Source: a virus
IMG/VR virus record: IMGVR_UViG_3300027816_000498
Span: 1-20,270 of that record
Length of the DNA stretch: 20,270 bases
Strand: one strand, 5' to 3'
Below the pieces are notes generated by a model. That model was not told where the DNA came from. It worked only from the letters and a program-made list of their open reading frames with translations, and did no database searches. How positions within the stretch are numbered: position 1 is the stretch's first letter; the number at the start of each line of letters is the position of its first letter. The translations under genes and the position numbers were made by a program. Shown here piece after piece: positions 11,191 through 19,300 of this stretch.

Positions 11191-12288
11191 ATGACAACAG
11201 TAACCCTATCAGTAACAACTACATCAAGACCTGTATTAGGTAATGGTGGTGGCGGTGGAGGAGCAATCCCTCCATCTAACACTGTAGCTCCTGTACTGTC
11301 AGGTACTCCTACTGTTGGACAGACATTGTCTTGCTCAACAGGTACTTGGTTAGGGACATTACCAATAACATATACTTATCAATGGAAAAGAGGAGTTTCA
11401 AATATCTCAGGAGCCACCTCATCAACCTATACACTAGTCCAAGCAGATGCACTACAGACAATAACCTGTGATGTAACAGCCACAAATGTTGTAGGCTCAG
11501 CAAGCGCTACCAGTAATTCAATTATAGCTCAAGATGCTGACGCATACGCTTTCCTTACAGCAGCAAGTATAACAAATACTACGCAGGTTGATGCTATAAA
11601 TAACTTAGTAATAAACCTTAAAGCTGCAGGTATTTGGACTAAGATGAAAGCTATTTACCCTTTTGTTGGTGGTACGGCTACAACGCATAAGTGGAATTTG
11701 AAAAATCCTTTAGATAGTGATGCAGCGTTTAGACTTGTTTTTTTTGGTGGTATGACTCATAGTTCTAATGGTATTTTATTTGGAGGTGTTAATGGTTACG
11801 CTGACACTAAATTAAATATGTCAAGCAATTATTCTGTTAATGACAGCACACATATTTCTTTTTATTCAAGAACATCAGCTGCTGGTTTTCAAGATTTTGA
11901 AATGGGTGTTTTTAATGGTACATCAATTATAGGAGTAACTTTAAGAAGAAGTGATTTTAGTTTTAGTACTTATTATGCTGTTAATTCAGGTGCTTATATT
12001 TCATTTACTGATAGCAATGCAGCTGCTTTTTATATTTCAAATAGATTAGGTACTACAGAAAATGGTTGGAGAAATTCAACAAAAACAGCAACAACAACAA
12101 ATACTGCACTTGCAAGACCAAGTTTAAATATGTGGATTGGCGGTCAAAATTTTAATAATTCTTTAAATCAACCAACAATTAGAGAATGCGCTTTTGCTTC
12201 TATCGGTGATGGTTTGCTTGATTCAGAAGCAGCTAATTTTTATACTGCAGTACAAAATTTCAACACAAGCCTTTCCAGACAGGTTTAA
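11191..12288 (+). CDS. Tail-fibre-like protein with Ig-like and lectin-like domains
   Basis: The 365-residue protein has a short N-terminal strand, a Gly-rich hinge (about 17-25), then an Ig-like domain around 27-115 (VLSGTPTVGQTLSCSTGTW ... ITYTYQWKRG ... SSTYTLVQADALQTITCDV). From about 118 to the end is a LamG/concanavalin-like region with FLTAASITNTTQVDAINNLV, IYPFVGG and a closing NFYTAVQNFNTSLSRQV, a layout common in Bacteroidota phage fibres. It probably sits on the virion surface and may bind host glycans. Base composition becomes more T-rich after about 11,690, suggesting the receptor-binding half has a different history. The start is two bases beyond the previous stop. Confidence 0.75.
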   Translation: MTTVTLSVTTTSRPVLGNGGGGGGAIPPSNTVAPVLSGTPTVGQTLSCSTGTWLGTLPITYTYQWKRGVSNISGATSSTYTLVQADALQTITCDVTATNVVGSASATSNSIIAQDADAYAFLTAASITNTTQVDAINNLVINLKAAGIWTKMKAIYPFVGGTATTHKWNLKNPLDSDAAFRLVFFGGMTHSSNGILFGGVNGYADTKLNMSSNYSVNDSTHISFYSRTSAAGFQDFEMGVFNGTSIIGVTLRRSDFSFSTYYAVNSGAYISFTDSNAAAFYISNRLGTTENGWRNSTKTATTTNTALARPSLNMWIGGQNFNNSLNQPTIRECAFASIGDGLLDSEAANFYTAVQNFNTSLSRQV

Positions 12289-12299
12289 ACACTTAAACT

Positions 12300-12524
12300 A
12301 TGACATACGTAGGACTATTAACAGAATCACAAAAAGATAGCTTGGTCGGTCAGCTTTATGATGAGGACAGCTATTTCAACCCAATCCAAGACCTGGAGGA
12401 AAACTGGATAATTTCAGTTGAGGAAATGGAATTTTGCGTTAATCCTGAATTTATGTGGGTAAAAGATTTGCCTTTGATAGAATATAAACCTAAACCATCG
12501 CCACCATTCCCTCCAGTAGAATAA
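12300..12524 (+). CDS. Hypothetical protein, paralogue of the 13152 gene
   Basis: The 74-residue product (MTYVGLLTESQKDSLVGQLY...) aligns along its length with the 63-residue product at 13152: shared GLL near the start, an F-x-P in the middle, NWI, and WVKxLPxIEYK near the end. The C-terminus adds a Pro-rich tail (KPSPPFPPVE). No named family is recognised. The two paralogues sit on either side of the lysin gene. The stop overlaps the lysin start by one base (TAATG). Confidence 0.7.
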   Translation: MTYVGLLTESQKDSLVGQLYDEDSYFNPIQDLEENWIISVEEMEFCVNPEFMWVKDLPLIEYKPKPSPPFPPVE

Positions 12525-13150
12525 TGAAACAATTTCAACAGATACTCAAAGACAAAGGTTACTATTCAGGTAACATCGATGGCATAATCGGGCCTCTTAG
12601 CCTTGCAGGAACAAAGCAATTTGTCGATGCAGAGATGGATAAGCGTGGATGGGTAAAACCTGTCAATGACTTTGTGTGGATTCGCACAGACCAAAGCTTC
12701 GATAATAAGTTCTCAGACTATGTTGTTCGATTTTCGAACAGAAATGCCGATATGATTTTACCGTGCTCTACTACTCCTGGAGACTTTTATATCTTCAATC
12801 CGCTCACAGTTGGTGGAATTACAGGAGCAGCAGTAGCCTGTGAACAGCAAGTCATCGCATCTCACAGATTTATGACTTCCCCGAATTGGAAATCACTTTG
12901 GTTAGGTGCCCCATACTTCTTCCAAGCAGGTGCTATTGAGATATACAGAGACGGTAATAAGGATAGAAAGCTAGATACTGCAATTAAAACTAAAGGACAT
13001 TTTGGAATAAACTTCCATCGTGCAGGTGCAGGCTCATTTGTCGATAACTGGTCGGCAGGCTGTATGGTCGTGCCTGACAATAGATGGTTTGAAGCTATCA
13101 AAATATTTTACCCTAATCAGCTAATAAACTTTACGTTAATCGAATTATGA
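12524..13150 (+). CDS. Endolysin-like: peptidoglycan-binding domain plus YkuD-type catalytic domain
   Basis: Residues 3-35 (FQQILKDKGYYSGNIDGIIG followed by PLSLAGTKQFV) are a peptidoglycan-binding repeat. The C-terminal half has GINFHRAGAG (His165) followed by NWSAGCMVV with Ser177, Gly179 and Cys180. This matches the L,D-transpeptidase/YkuD signature (H...S-x-G-C), with Cys180 as probable nucleophile. It could cut or rewire peptidoglycan cross-links as a lysin, or act on the wall from the virion. No signal peptide is seen, so release through the holin coded at 13662 is the simplest model. Family members are usually host enzymes, so a phage lysin of this type is less usual. Its exact bond specificity is not visible. 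Confidence 0.75.
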   Translation: MKQFQQILKDKGYYSGNIDGIIGPLSLAGTKQFVDAEMDKRGWVKPVNDFVWIRTDQSFDNKFSDYVVRFSNRNADMILPCSTTPGDFYIFNPLTVGGITGAAVACEQQVIASHRFMTSPNWKSLWLGAPYFFQAGAIEIYRDGNKDRKLDTAIKTKGHFGINFHRAGAGSFVDNWSAGCMVVPDNRWFEAIKIFYPNQLINFTLIEL

Positions 13151-13151
13151 G

Positions 13152-13343
13152 ATGCTCGGTGGATTACTTGATGAAGATGAGAGAAAGTATTTATTAAATA
13201 AATATTATGTCGAAGGTCATATTTTTACTCCATTAAGAATAACAAATGGAAATTGGATATTACCTTTGTATCAGATTCATTACAATGAAAACATTGATTG
13301 CTGGTGGGTAAAATATCTCCCTATTATTGAATACAAATTATAA
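13152..13343 (+). CDS. Hypothetical protein, paralogue of the 12300 gene
   Basis: A 63-residue protein (MLGGLLDEDERKYLLNKYY...) with many aromatic residues (WWVKYLPIIEYKL at the end). It shares the GLL...NWI...WVKxLPxIEYK skeleton with the product at 12300, so the two arose by duplication and then diverged. It starts one base after the lysin stop. Function is unknown; by position it may be linked to lysis or to the fibre genes. Confidence 0.7.
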   Translation: MLGGLLDEDERKYLLNKYYVEGHIFTPLRITNGNWILPLYQIHYNENIDCWWVKYLPIIEYKL

Positions 13344-13348
13344 GAACC

Positions 13349-13660
13349 ATGAACGTACTCTTTCTTCAAGCAGAACCACTCCCCTCGTATCTGACATCAC
13401 TCGCAAATTATGGAGTCCTTGGCATTTTTGCCATCCTAATGATTGCCTTAATTTACTTCATGGGTAAGCAGTTCTTTGTATGGCACAAGAAAAATGAGAA
13501 TAGAATACAAGAGCTTGAGAAAAAACTTGAAGAATATTTATCAGAGGACAGATCAAAACTTCTAGAGACAGTAGCATCAAACAACCATGTGATTGAGAAC
13601 AATACGTCAATGATGAAAAAGCTCCTGAATCTCGTTGAAAGAATGGAAAAATCATACTAA
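13349..13660 (+). CDS. Single-pass membrane protein with coiled coil, holin- or spanin-like
   Basis: Of 103 residues, about 18-42 form one hydrophobic segment (NYGVLGIFAILMIALIYFMG). A charged helix follows (WHKKNENRIQELEKKLEEYL), likely a coiled coil, and then a polar C-terminus. One membrane helix with a cytoplasmic or periplasmic coiled coil is the shape of small holins (BhlA-type) and of i-spanins. It lies between the lysin and the second holin-like gene, so a lysis role is likely, but which one cannot be settled here. Confidence 0.65.
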   Translation: MNVLFLQAEPLPSYLTSLANYGVLGIFAILMIALIYFMGKQFFVWHKKNENRIQELEKKLEEYLSEDRSKLLETVASNNHVIENNTSMMKKLLNLVERMEKSY

Positions 13661-13661
13661 T

Positions 13662-14120
13662 ATGAAGGAAAGAAAAAAGTTTAAAGATACAAAAGTAGGT
13701 AAGTTTCTTTCGGAGAAAGCTCCAAAGATTCTTCAAACTATAGGCGACATTCTTCCAAGTAATGGGAGTCTAGGTATCGTAAAGAATATCATAAATCTCT
13801 CTGATGAATTAACTGACGAGGATAAGGAGATTGTAACAAAGGAGTTAATTGAAATGGAGCAGATAATGCTCAAGGATAGAGAATCAGCAAGAAATAGAGA
13901 AATAGAGATAGCAAAAATTCATAAATTTGATTTTTTATTCTATCTTACAGGGCTAGTAGGTCTAGCAGCATTTTGTTTTATGATTTATGCAATCGTTTAC
14001 CTTACAATACCAGTAGATAACAAAGAGGTGTGGATTCACCTTATCGGTATTACTGAGGGTATTGTAATCTCAATATTCGGTTATTATTTTGGTAGTTCAA
14101 TTAAAAGAAATTCAAATTAA
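13662..14120 (+). CDS. Holin-like protein with two C-terminal membrane helices
   Basis: I choose ATG 13662 (152 aa, MKERKKFKDTKVGKFLSEKA) over an in-frame ATG at 13635, because the latter would overlap the preceding gene by 26 bases. The N-terminal 90 residues are charged (DELTDEDKEIVTKELIEMEQ, then RESARNREIEIAK). Two membrane helices follow at about 91-115 and 124-145, with a short basic tail. This matches the layout of the gene-transfer-agent/3TM holin family (long charged N-terminus with RES..R motif, membrane hairpin at the C-terminus). It would make the membrane lesion that lets the lysin reach the wall. Confidence 0.75.
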   Translation: MKERKKFKDTKVGKFLSEKAPKILQTIGDILPSNGSLGIVKNIINLSDELTDEDKEIVTKELIEMEQIMLKDRESARNREIEIAKIHKFDFLFYLTGLVGLAAFCFMIYAIVYLTIPVDNKEVWIHLIGITEGIVISIFGYYFGSSIKRNSN

Positions 14121-14125
14121 ATCAA

Positions 14126-14359
14126 ATGGAAAAGAATTACGTTTTGCAAGAAGAGCTTGACAAGATTCAAGCAATGAATAATGAGTTTGCTAAAGCAAAG
14201 ATGGCATTAGGAGAACTAGAGCTAAACAAGCAAGGTATCCTAGGTCAGATTAACGCTATGCGTCAGGAGTTCTCTGAATATGAAAGAATACTAATTTCAA
14301 AATATGGCCAAGACTCTGTGATAAATTTACAAACAGGGGAGGTCACCAAAAAAACATAA
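14126..14359 (+). CDS. Small coiled-coil protein, 77 aa
   Basis: Residues 5-58 are predicted by eye to be one long helix with heptad-like Leu/Ile spacing (LQEELDKIQAMNNEFAKAKM, then LGELELNKQGILGQINAMRQ). The end, QDSVINLQTGEVTKKT, is a short conserved-looking tail. Similar small coiled-coil proteins occur between lysis and fibre genes in Bacteroidota phages; no function is established to my knowledge. Its leader AAATTAAATCAA before ATG is of the recurrent type seen here. Confidence 0.65.
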   Translation: MEKNYVLQEELDKIQAMNNEFAKAKMALGELELNKQGILGQINAMRQEFSEYERILISKYGQDSVINLQTGEVTKKT

Positions 14360-14362
14360 ATA

Positions 14363-15325
14363 ATGGCAAAGATAAGTACATACGCTACTACAGCACCGGC
14401 TCTTGGTGATATGCTTATTGGTACAGATGTTAATGACATGAACAGTACTAAGAATTTTACTATAGGAAGTTTGTTGTCGATCCCTGGATCAACAACATAC
14501 GTTCCATATACAGGAGCGAATGCAAATGTAGATTTAGGCGCATGGCAGTTAAAGGCAAATAGTATATACTCTGTTCTAGCCGAAATCGAGTTCATTAATT
14601 CAATTACAGATGACTTTGAAATAAAGGACCAAGGCAGTAACTTCCCTGGATTAAAATTAGACTTTAATAATGGCATTTATTATCTAGGAGATAGTGCAGG
14701 ATTTGGTAATAGCACATATATATCTGTTGATGATGTAAATCAAGAGATAGAGTTAAGTCAGGCTTTAAAGGTCAATGGGACAGTTGGGACATCAGGAAAT
14801 CTTCTTATAAGCCAAGGAGCAGGGCTCCCACCAACTTGGACGGCTCCAGGATATCTGACTCCTGTTTATGGTTCATTCTATGATACCACAGTTCAGGGGA
14901 CAGCTGGTACAACACAAGAACTAATGCAGTTCAACTCAACCGACCTGTCTTATGGCGTGTCAATTGTAAATGATGCTTTTGGAGATCCTAACGAAATAAC
15001 ATTTGCTCAGGCAGGGATTTATAATATTCAGTTCTCTGCACAGCTTAAAAAGATAGGTGGAGCAGGAGCTACTATTTTCTACATATATCTAATAAAAGAT
15101 GGAATTGCTGTTCCGAACTCAGCTACAGCAGTAACGCTTGAAAATAATGGAGACTTATTGGTTGCTGCATGGAACTGGTACATTGACATTCCAAGCACTC
15201 CATCTTACTGCCAAATAGGTTGGTATACAAATAATGCTAATGGAGAATTGCATTATGACGCATCACCTGTGGTTGGTATTCCAGCTATCCCATCAATAAT
15301 ATTGACAGTTAATAAAATAGCATAA
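14363..15325 (+). CDS. Tail-fibre-like protein with C-terminal C1q/TNF-like domain
   Basis: The 320-residue protein begins MAKISTYATTAPALGDMLIG and has TYVPYTGANANVDLGAWQL at 45-63, a repeat-type motif typical of Bacteroidota phage fibres (VPYTGAxxxVDLGxxxL). From about residue 168 the sequence (VYGSFYDTTVQGTAG ... ITFAQAGIYNIQFSAQLKKI ... CQIGWYTNN ... PAIPSIILTVNKI) fits a trimeric C1q/TNF jelly-roll tip. It is probably an adsorption fibre, the second in this operon after the one at 11191. The stop overlaps the next start by one base (TAATG). Confidence 0.8.
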   Translation: MAKISTYATTAPALGDMLIGTDVNDMNSTKNFTIGSLLSIPGSTTYVPYTGANANVDLGAWQLKANSIYSVLAEIEFINSITDDFEIKDQGSNFPGLKLDFNNGIYYLGDSAGFGNSTYISVDDVNQEIELSQALKVNGTVGTSGNLLISQGAGLPPTWTAPGYLTPVYGSFYDTTVQGTAGTTQELMQFNSTDLSYGVSIVNDAFGDPNEITFAQAGIYNIQFSAQLKKIGGAGATIFYIYLIKDGIAVPNSATAVTLENNGDLLVAAWNWYIDIPSTPSYCQIGWYTNNANGELHYDASPVVGIPAIPSIILTVNKIA

Positions 15326-15546
15326 TGGATGTAAGAAAGATATCGATAGGTGCTGATTATAAGAACGCAATGCATTATGTTGTCGGGCAGAAAGTCTTAG
15401 GCGACACTAATGAGATACATCTTATAAGAAGAGACCAATCGGGATCTATCCGAATCTACATAGTAAATAAGAAGCAGGAAATAGTCCTGTGGAAAGAGTT
15501 TAATGATACAATTCCAATTTCAATCGAATTTAATATAGATTTTTAA
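15325..15546 (+). CDS. Hypothetical protein, 73 aa
   Basis: Begins MDVRKISIGADYKNAMHYVV and ends with alternating hydrophobic strands (SIRIYIVNKKQEIVLWKEF, then IPISIEFNIDF). I recall similar small proteins next to the terminase and fibre genes of Bacteroidota phages, with no known function. It is linked to both neighbours by one-base TAATG overlaps, so its translation is probably tied to them. Confidence 0.7.
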   Translation: MDVRKISIGADYKNAMHYVVGQKVLGDTNEIHLIRRDQSGSIRIYIVNKKQEIVLWKEFNDTIPISIEFNIDF

Positions 15547-16118
15547 TGAAATCACCGACTCAGTTTATAGTAAAGCCTGTAAATGGGAGTCGATATAACA
15601 ACACAAAAATCATAGCCGGTGTTGAGTTCATTGTAAACACCTCTGAGGAGGAGTCAAAGTTCTCAAATCGTTATGCTGAGGTTATAGAGACACCTATAGA
15701 TTACAGCGGTCCAATAAGACCAGGTGACACCTTAATCGTCCACCATAATGTCTTTAAGTTCTACAATGACATTAAGGGTAGACGCAAAAGCGGTAAGAGC
15801 TTTTTCAAGGAGGACCTGTTCTTTATTGATGAAGAGCAGTTTTTTTTATATAAAAGTGATGGCAAGTGGCAAGCATATGATAGGTATTGTTTCGTAAAAC
15901 CTATCCCTGCTGAGAAGAGTTATATAGTAAAGCCGTTCACACTTGAGCCTTTAATGGGTACAATGAAGTACCCTAATGAATATTTAAAAAGTAAAGGTGT
16001 CAACGAAGGAGATACCGTGTGCTTTGCCCCTAACGGTGAGTACGAATTTGAAATTGATGGTGAAAAGCTATATAGGATGTATGACCATTTTGTGACAATG
16101 AAACTTAATCCGGTATGA
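15546..16118 (+). CDS. Tandem GroES-like (Cpn10-fold) protein, 190 aa
   Basis: Two halves each show the GroES pattern. In the first, TQFIVKPVNGSRY, then AEVIETPIDYSGPIRPGDTL, then a hydrophobic IVHHN. In the second, SYIVKPFTLEPL, then KGVNEGDTVCFAPNGEYEFE followed by IDGEKLYRMYDHFVTMKLN, which follows the end of GroES (VKVGDIVIFN...KIDNEEVLIMSESDILAIV). The mobile-loop hydrophobic tripeptide is not obvious in either half, so the protein may not contact GroEL in the usual way. It lies just before the terminase genes, away from the groEL and groES genes. A variant co-chaperonin or a structural protein that reused the fold are both possible. Start overlaps the previous stop (TAATG). Confidence 0.6.
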   Translation: MKSPTQFIVKPVNGSRYNNTKIIAGVEFIVNTSEEESKFSNRYAEVIETPIDYSGPIRPGDTLIVHHNVFKFYNDIKGRRKSGKSFFKEDLFFIDEEQFFLYKSDGKWQAYDRYCFVKPIPAEKSYIVKPFTLEPLMGTMKYPNEYLKSKGVNEGDTVCFAPNGEYEFEIDGEKLYRMYDHFVTMKLNPV

Positions 16119-16393
16119 GCAACAGAGAGCTAAAGCTTAAAATAATAAACTCTGGATACAAGGCCATAGAGGAATTGATAAAGGTTGCAGAGGAAAGTAT
16201 CATCACTCAGGAAGAGGGCGATATATCAGCAGATAAGTTAAAGAATGCAGCAGCATCCAAAAAGTTGGCAATATTTGATGCATTCGAAATACTCAGCAGA
16301 ATAGAATCCGAGAAAGAATCTCTTGATTACATAGAAAGAGGTATTAGTAAAGTAGACTCAAAACAAGGCTTTGCAGAAAGACGATCAAAATAG
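16115..16393 (+). CDS. Helical protein upstream of terL, candidate small terminase subunit
   Basis: The 92-residue protein is almost entirely helical by composition (MSNRELKLKIINSGYKAIEE, then SADKLKNAAASKKLAIFDAF and EILSRIESEKESLDYIERGI). Position directly before the large terminase and small size suggest a terminase small subunit, which recognises phage DNA. A standard helix-turn-helix is not evident, so this is a position-based inference. It overlaps the previous gene by ATGA and the terminase reading frame by 23 bases. Confidence 0.65.
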   Translation: MSNRELKLKIINSGYKAIEELIKVAEESIITQEEGDISADKLKNAAASKKLAIFDAFEILSRIESEKESLDYIERGISKVDSKQGFAERRSK

Positions 16394-19300
16394 ACTTTAT
16401 TATGTCGTGAAGGATTTAATTCCTTTAAATGCGATTACTAATAAAAATAGAGTTCGCTCTTGGCTGTACGGTTACAATGAGCAGTATGACGTTGTCGTCA
16501 TCTCAAAGAACGGTCAGATAGGCGAGGTTATAAATATCTCAGGGGTAAACATAGCCCTTCCTCCTGCACCAGAGAACTGCCGCAAAAGGAGTGACTCAAA
16601 AGCAGAACAATATTGGGAGCGTGTTCCTGTACCTAAAGAACTTGAGAAGATAAACTCAATCTTCCAATGGAATGAAAAGCCAAACGAGTTCAAAAATAAA
16701 TGGGTTGACTATATAGAGAATGAGTTCGATTATCGGGAACAAGGGTATTGGTTTATGAATAATGGGACTCCTTGCTATATCACAGGGTCTCATTATATGT
16801 ACCTGCAATGGTCAAGCATTGACGTAGGATATCCAGATTTCCGAGAAGCGAATAGAATCTTCTTCTTATTTTGGGAGGCTTGCAAAGCGGACCCAAGATG
16901 CTTCGGGATGATATACCTCAAGATAAGACGCTCAGGTTTCTCGTTTATGTCATCCTCCGAGTGCGTAAATCTCGCAACACTAGCAAAGGACGCTCGCTTA
17001 GGTATCTTGTCAAAGACAGGTGCCGATGCCAAGAAGATGTTTACCGACAAGGTGGTCCCAATCAACAACAAGCTGCCGTTCTTCTTCAAGCCAATAATGG
17101 ATGGTATGGACAAGCCAAAGGTAGAGTTGGCGTTCCGCGTTCCGGCATCGAAGATTACCAAGAAGAATATGCACGAGGTCAATAACAATGACATAGTCGG
17201 ATTGGATACTACTATTGACTGGAAGAATACTGAGGAGAACTCTTATGACGGTGAGAAGCTATTATTCCTAGCTCATGACGAATGTTATGCTCCAGAAACA
17301 AAAATACTAATGGAAGATTTTTCTTTCAGACAAATAAAGGATATAAACATAGGAGATAAAGTTATAGTTGATGGAGGTAAAATAAAAACTGTCGTAAAGA
17401 AAACTAGTGGTAAAACGGATAGGTATATTGTAAAACAACCTTATGGAGAAGATTATATTGTTACTAAAAATCACAGATTAGTATTTAATGAATACAAAAA
17501 AGGTGAGGTAATAATGAATCCAGAAGAGTATATAAATAGCTCAAAGTTTAGGAAGCAGCATCTAACAAGAGTAGTATCAAGGGGCATACAATCAGAAGAT
17601 TGCTTCAATGGAATACCCCCATATTTATTAGGTCTATGGCTAGGAGATGGAAGACAAAGTTCTTTTACGATATTGGTAAACAAAGAAGAAGAACCAGAAA
17701 TATTAACTTATTTAGGAAGACTTGCACAAATTAAAAATATTGAGTTTGATTTAAGAAAATCAACTTGTAAAAAAATAGTTGAATTTGCATTCAAGGGAAT
17801 AAATAAATCTTTAAGAGATATAGGAGTTTATAATAATAAACACATTCCAGAAGAATATATTAAATCTTCAATAGAATGCAGGCTTCAATTATTAGCAGGT
17901 ATTATTGAAACGGATGGATATTCTGATAAGAAAAAAGGAATTATATCTATAGGAATGAGCAGAGAAAAACTTATTGAACAAATAAGATTTATAGCTTTAT
18001 CTTGTGGTCTTAGTTGTAGTAAGATTAAATGCAAAAATACAAATTTTGGTGCGAAATCTTACAATATAAGTATATCTGGAGATTTATCAATTATACCTCT
18101 TATAACTAAAAAGAAATCATTCGAAGAATATTTTCCAAAAACAAGAGGAAGAAGAAATAAAGTATCTGTAGAATATCTTGATCAGGGTGAATATATAGGT
18201 ATTCAAGTAGATGCCGAAAACGATAACGAAAGAAGATTGATACTTGGAGATTTTACAGTTAGTATGAATAGTGGAAAATGGGTCAAGCCAAATAACATTC
18301 TTAACAACTGGCGTGTAACAAAAACGTGTTTGCGTTTGGGTAGCAAGATTATAGGCAAGTGTATGATGGGGTCTACCTCAAATGCCTTGAACAAGGGTGG
18401 TGACAACTTTAAGTCCTTGTACTATGACTCAAATGTAGAGAACAGGAATGCTAATGGTCAGACAAAGAGTGGGCTATACGCCTTGTTTATCCCGATGGAA
18501 TGGAATATGGAGGGCTTTATTGACAAGTATGGTATGCCTGTATTCAGGAAGCCTGAGAAACCAATAGAGGGAGTAGATGGTGGCAAGATATCAAATGGAG
18601 CGATTGACTACTGGGAGAATGAGGCAGCGTCACTAAAGAATGATGCCGATGCGCTGAACGAGTTCTATCGTCAGTTTCCAAGGTCAGAGTCCCATGCATT
18701 TAGAGATGAGAGTAAGCAGGCGATATTTAACCTGACTAAGATATATCAGCAAATTGATTACAATGACTCGTTAATTAAGGAGCAGTATTTGACAAGAGGG
18801 TCATTCTCATGGAAAGACGGAATTAAAGACACAAAGGTTGTATGGACTCCAAATAAACATGGAAGATTTTTAATTAGCTGGTTCCCTCCTGCGCATTATG
18901 CGAACAATGTGCATACAAGGAATGGAATGAAGTATCCAGGGAATGAGCATTTAGGGTCTTTTGGATGTGACCCATATGACATCTCAGCAGTTGTTGGAGG
19001 AAGAGGGTCAAGTGGATCGCTGCATGGGATGACAAAGTTCCACATGGATGACGCTCCAGTTAATGAGTTCTTTTTGGAATATATAGCAAGACCACAAACA
19101 GCAGAGATATTTTTTGAAGAGATACTTATGGCTTGCGTTTACTACGGAATGCCAATACTTATAGAGAATAATAAACCAAGGTTATTGTACCATTTTAAGA
19201 ATAGAGGATACAGAGGATTTTGTATGAACAGACCAGACAAGCAGTTGAACAAGTTGACAAAGACAGAGCGAGAGCTAGGTGGTATACCTAACTCATCTGA

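Noticed and set aside
13458-13736. Leftward frame opposite the coiled-coil membrane gene and the holin start
   Set aside because: It lies antisense to two well-packed genes with clear membrane helices and has no promoter or leader.
16793-17194. Leftward frame and a second rightward frame (16871-17185) within terL
   Set aside because: Both lie inside the conserved ATPase region and are explained by its codon pattern.
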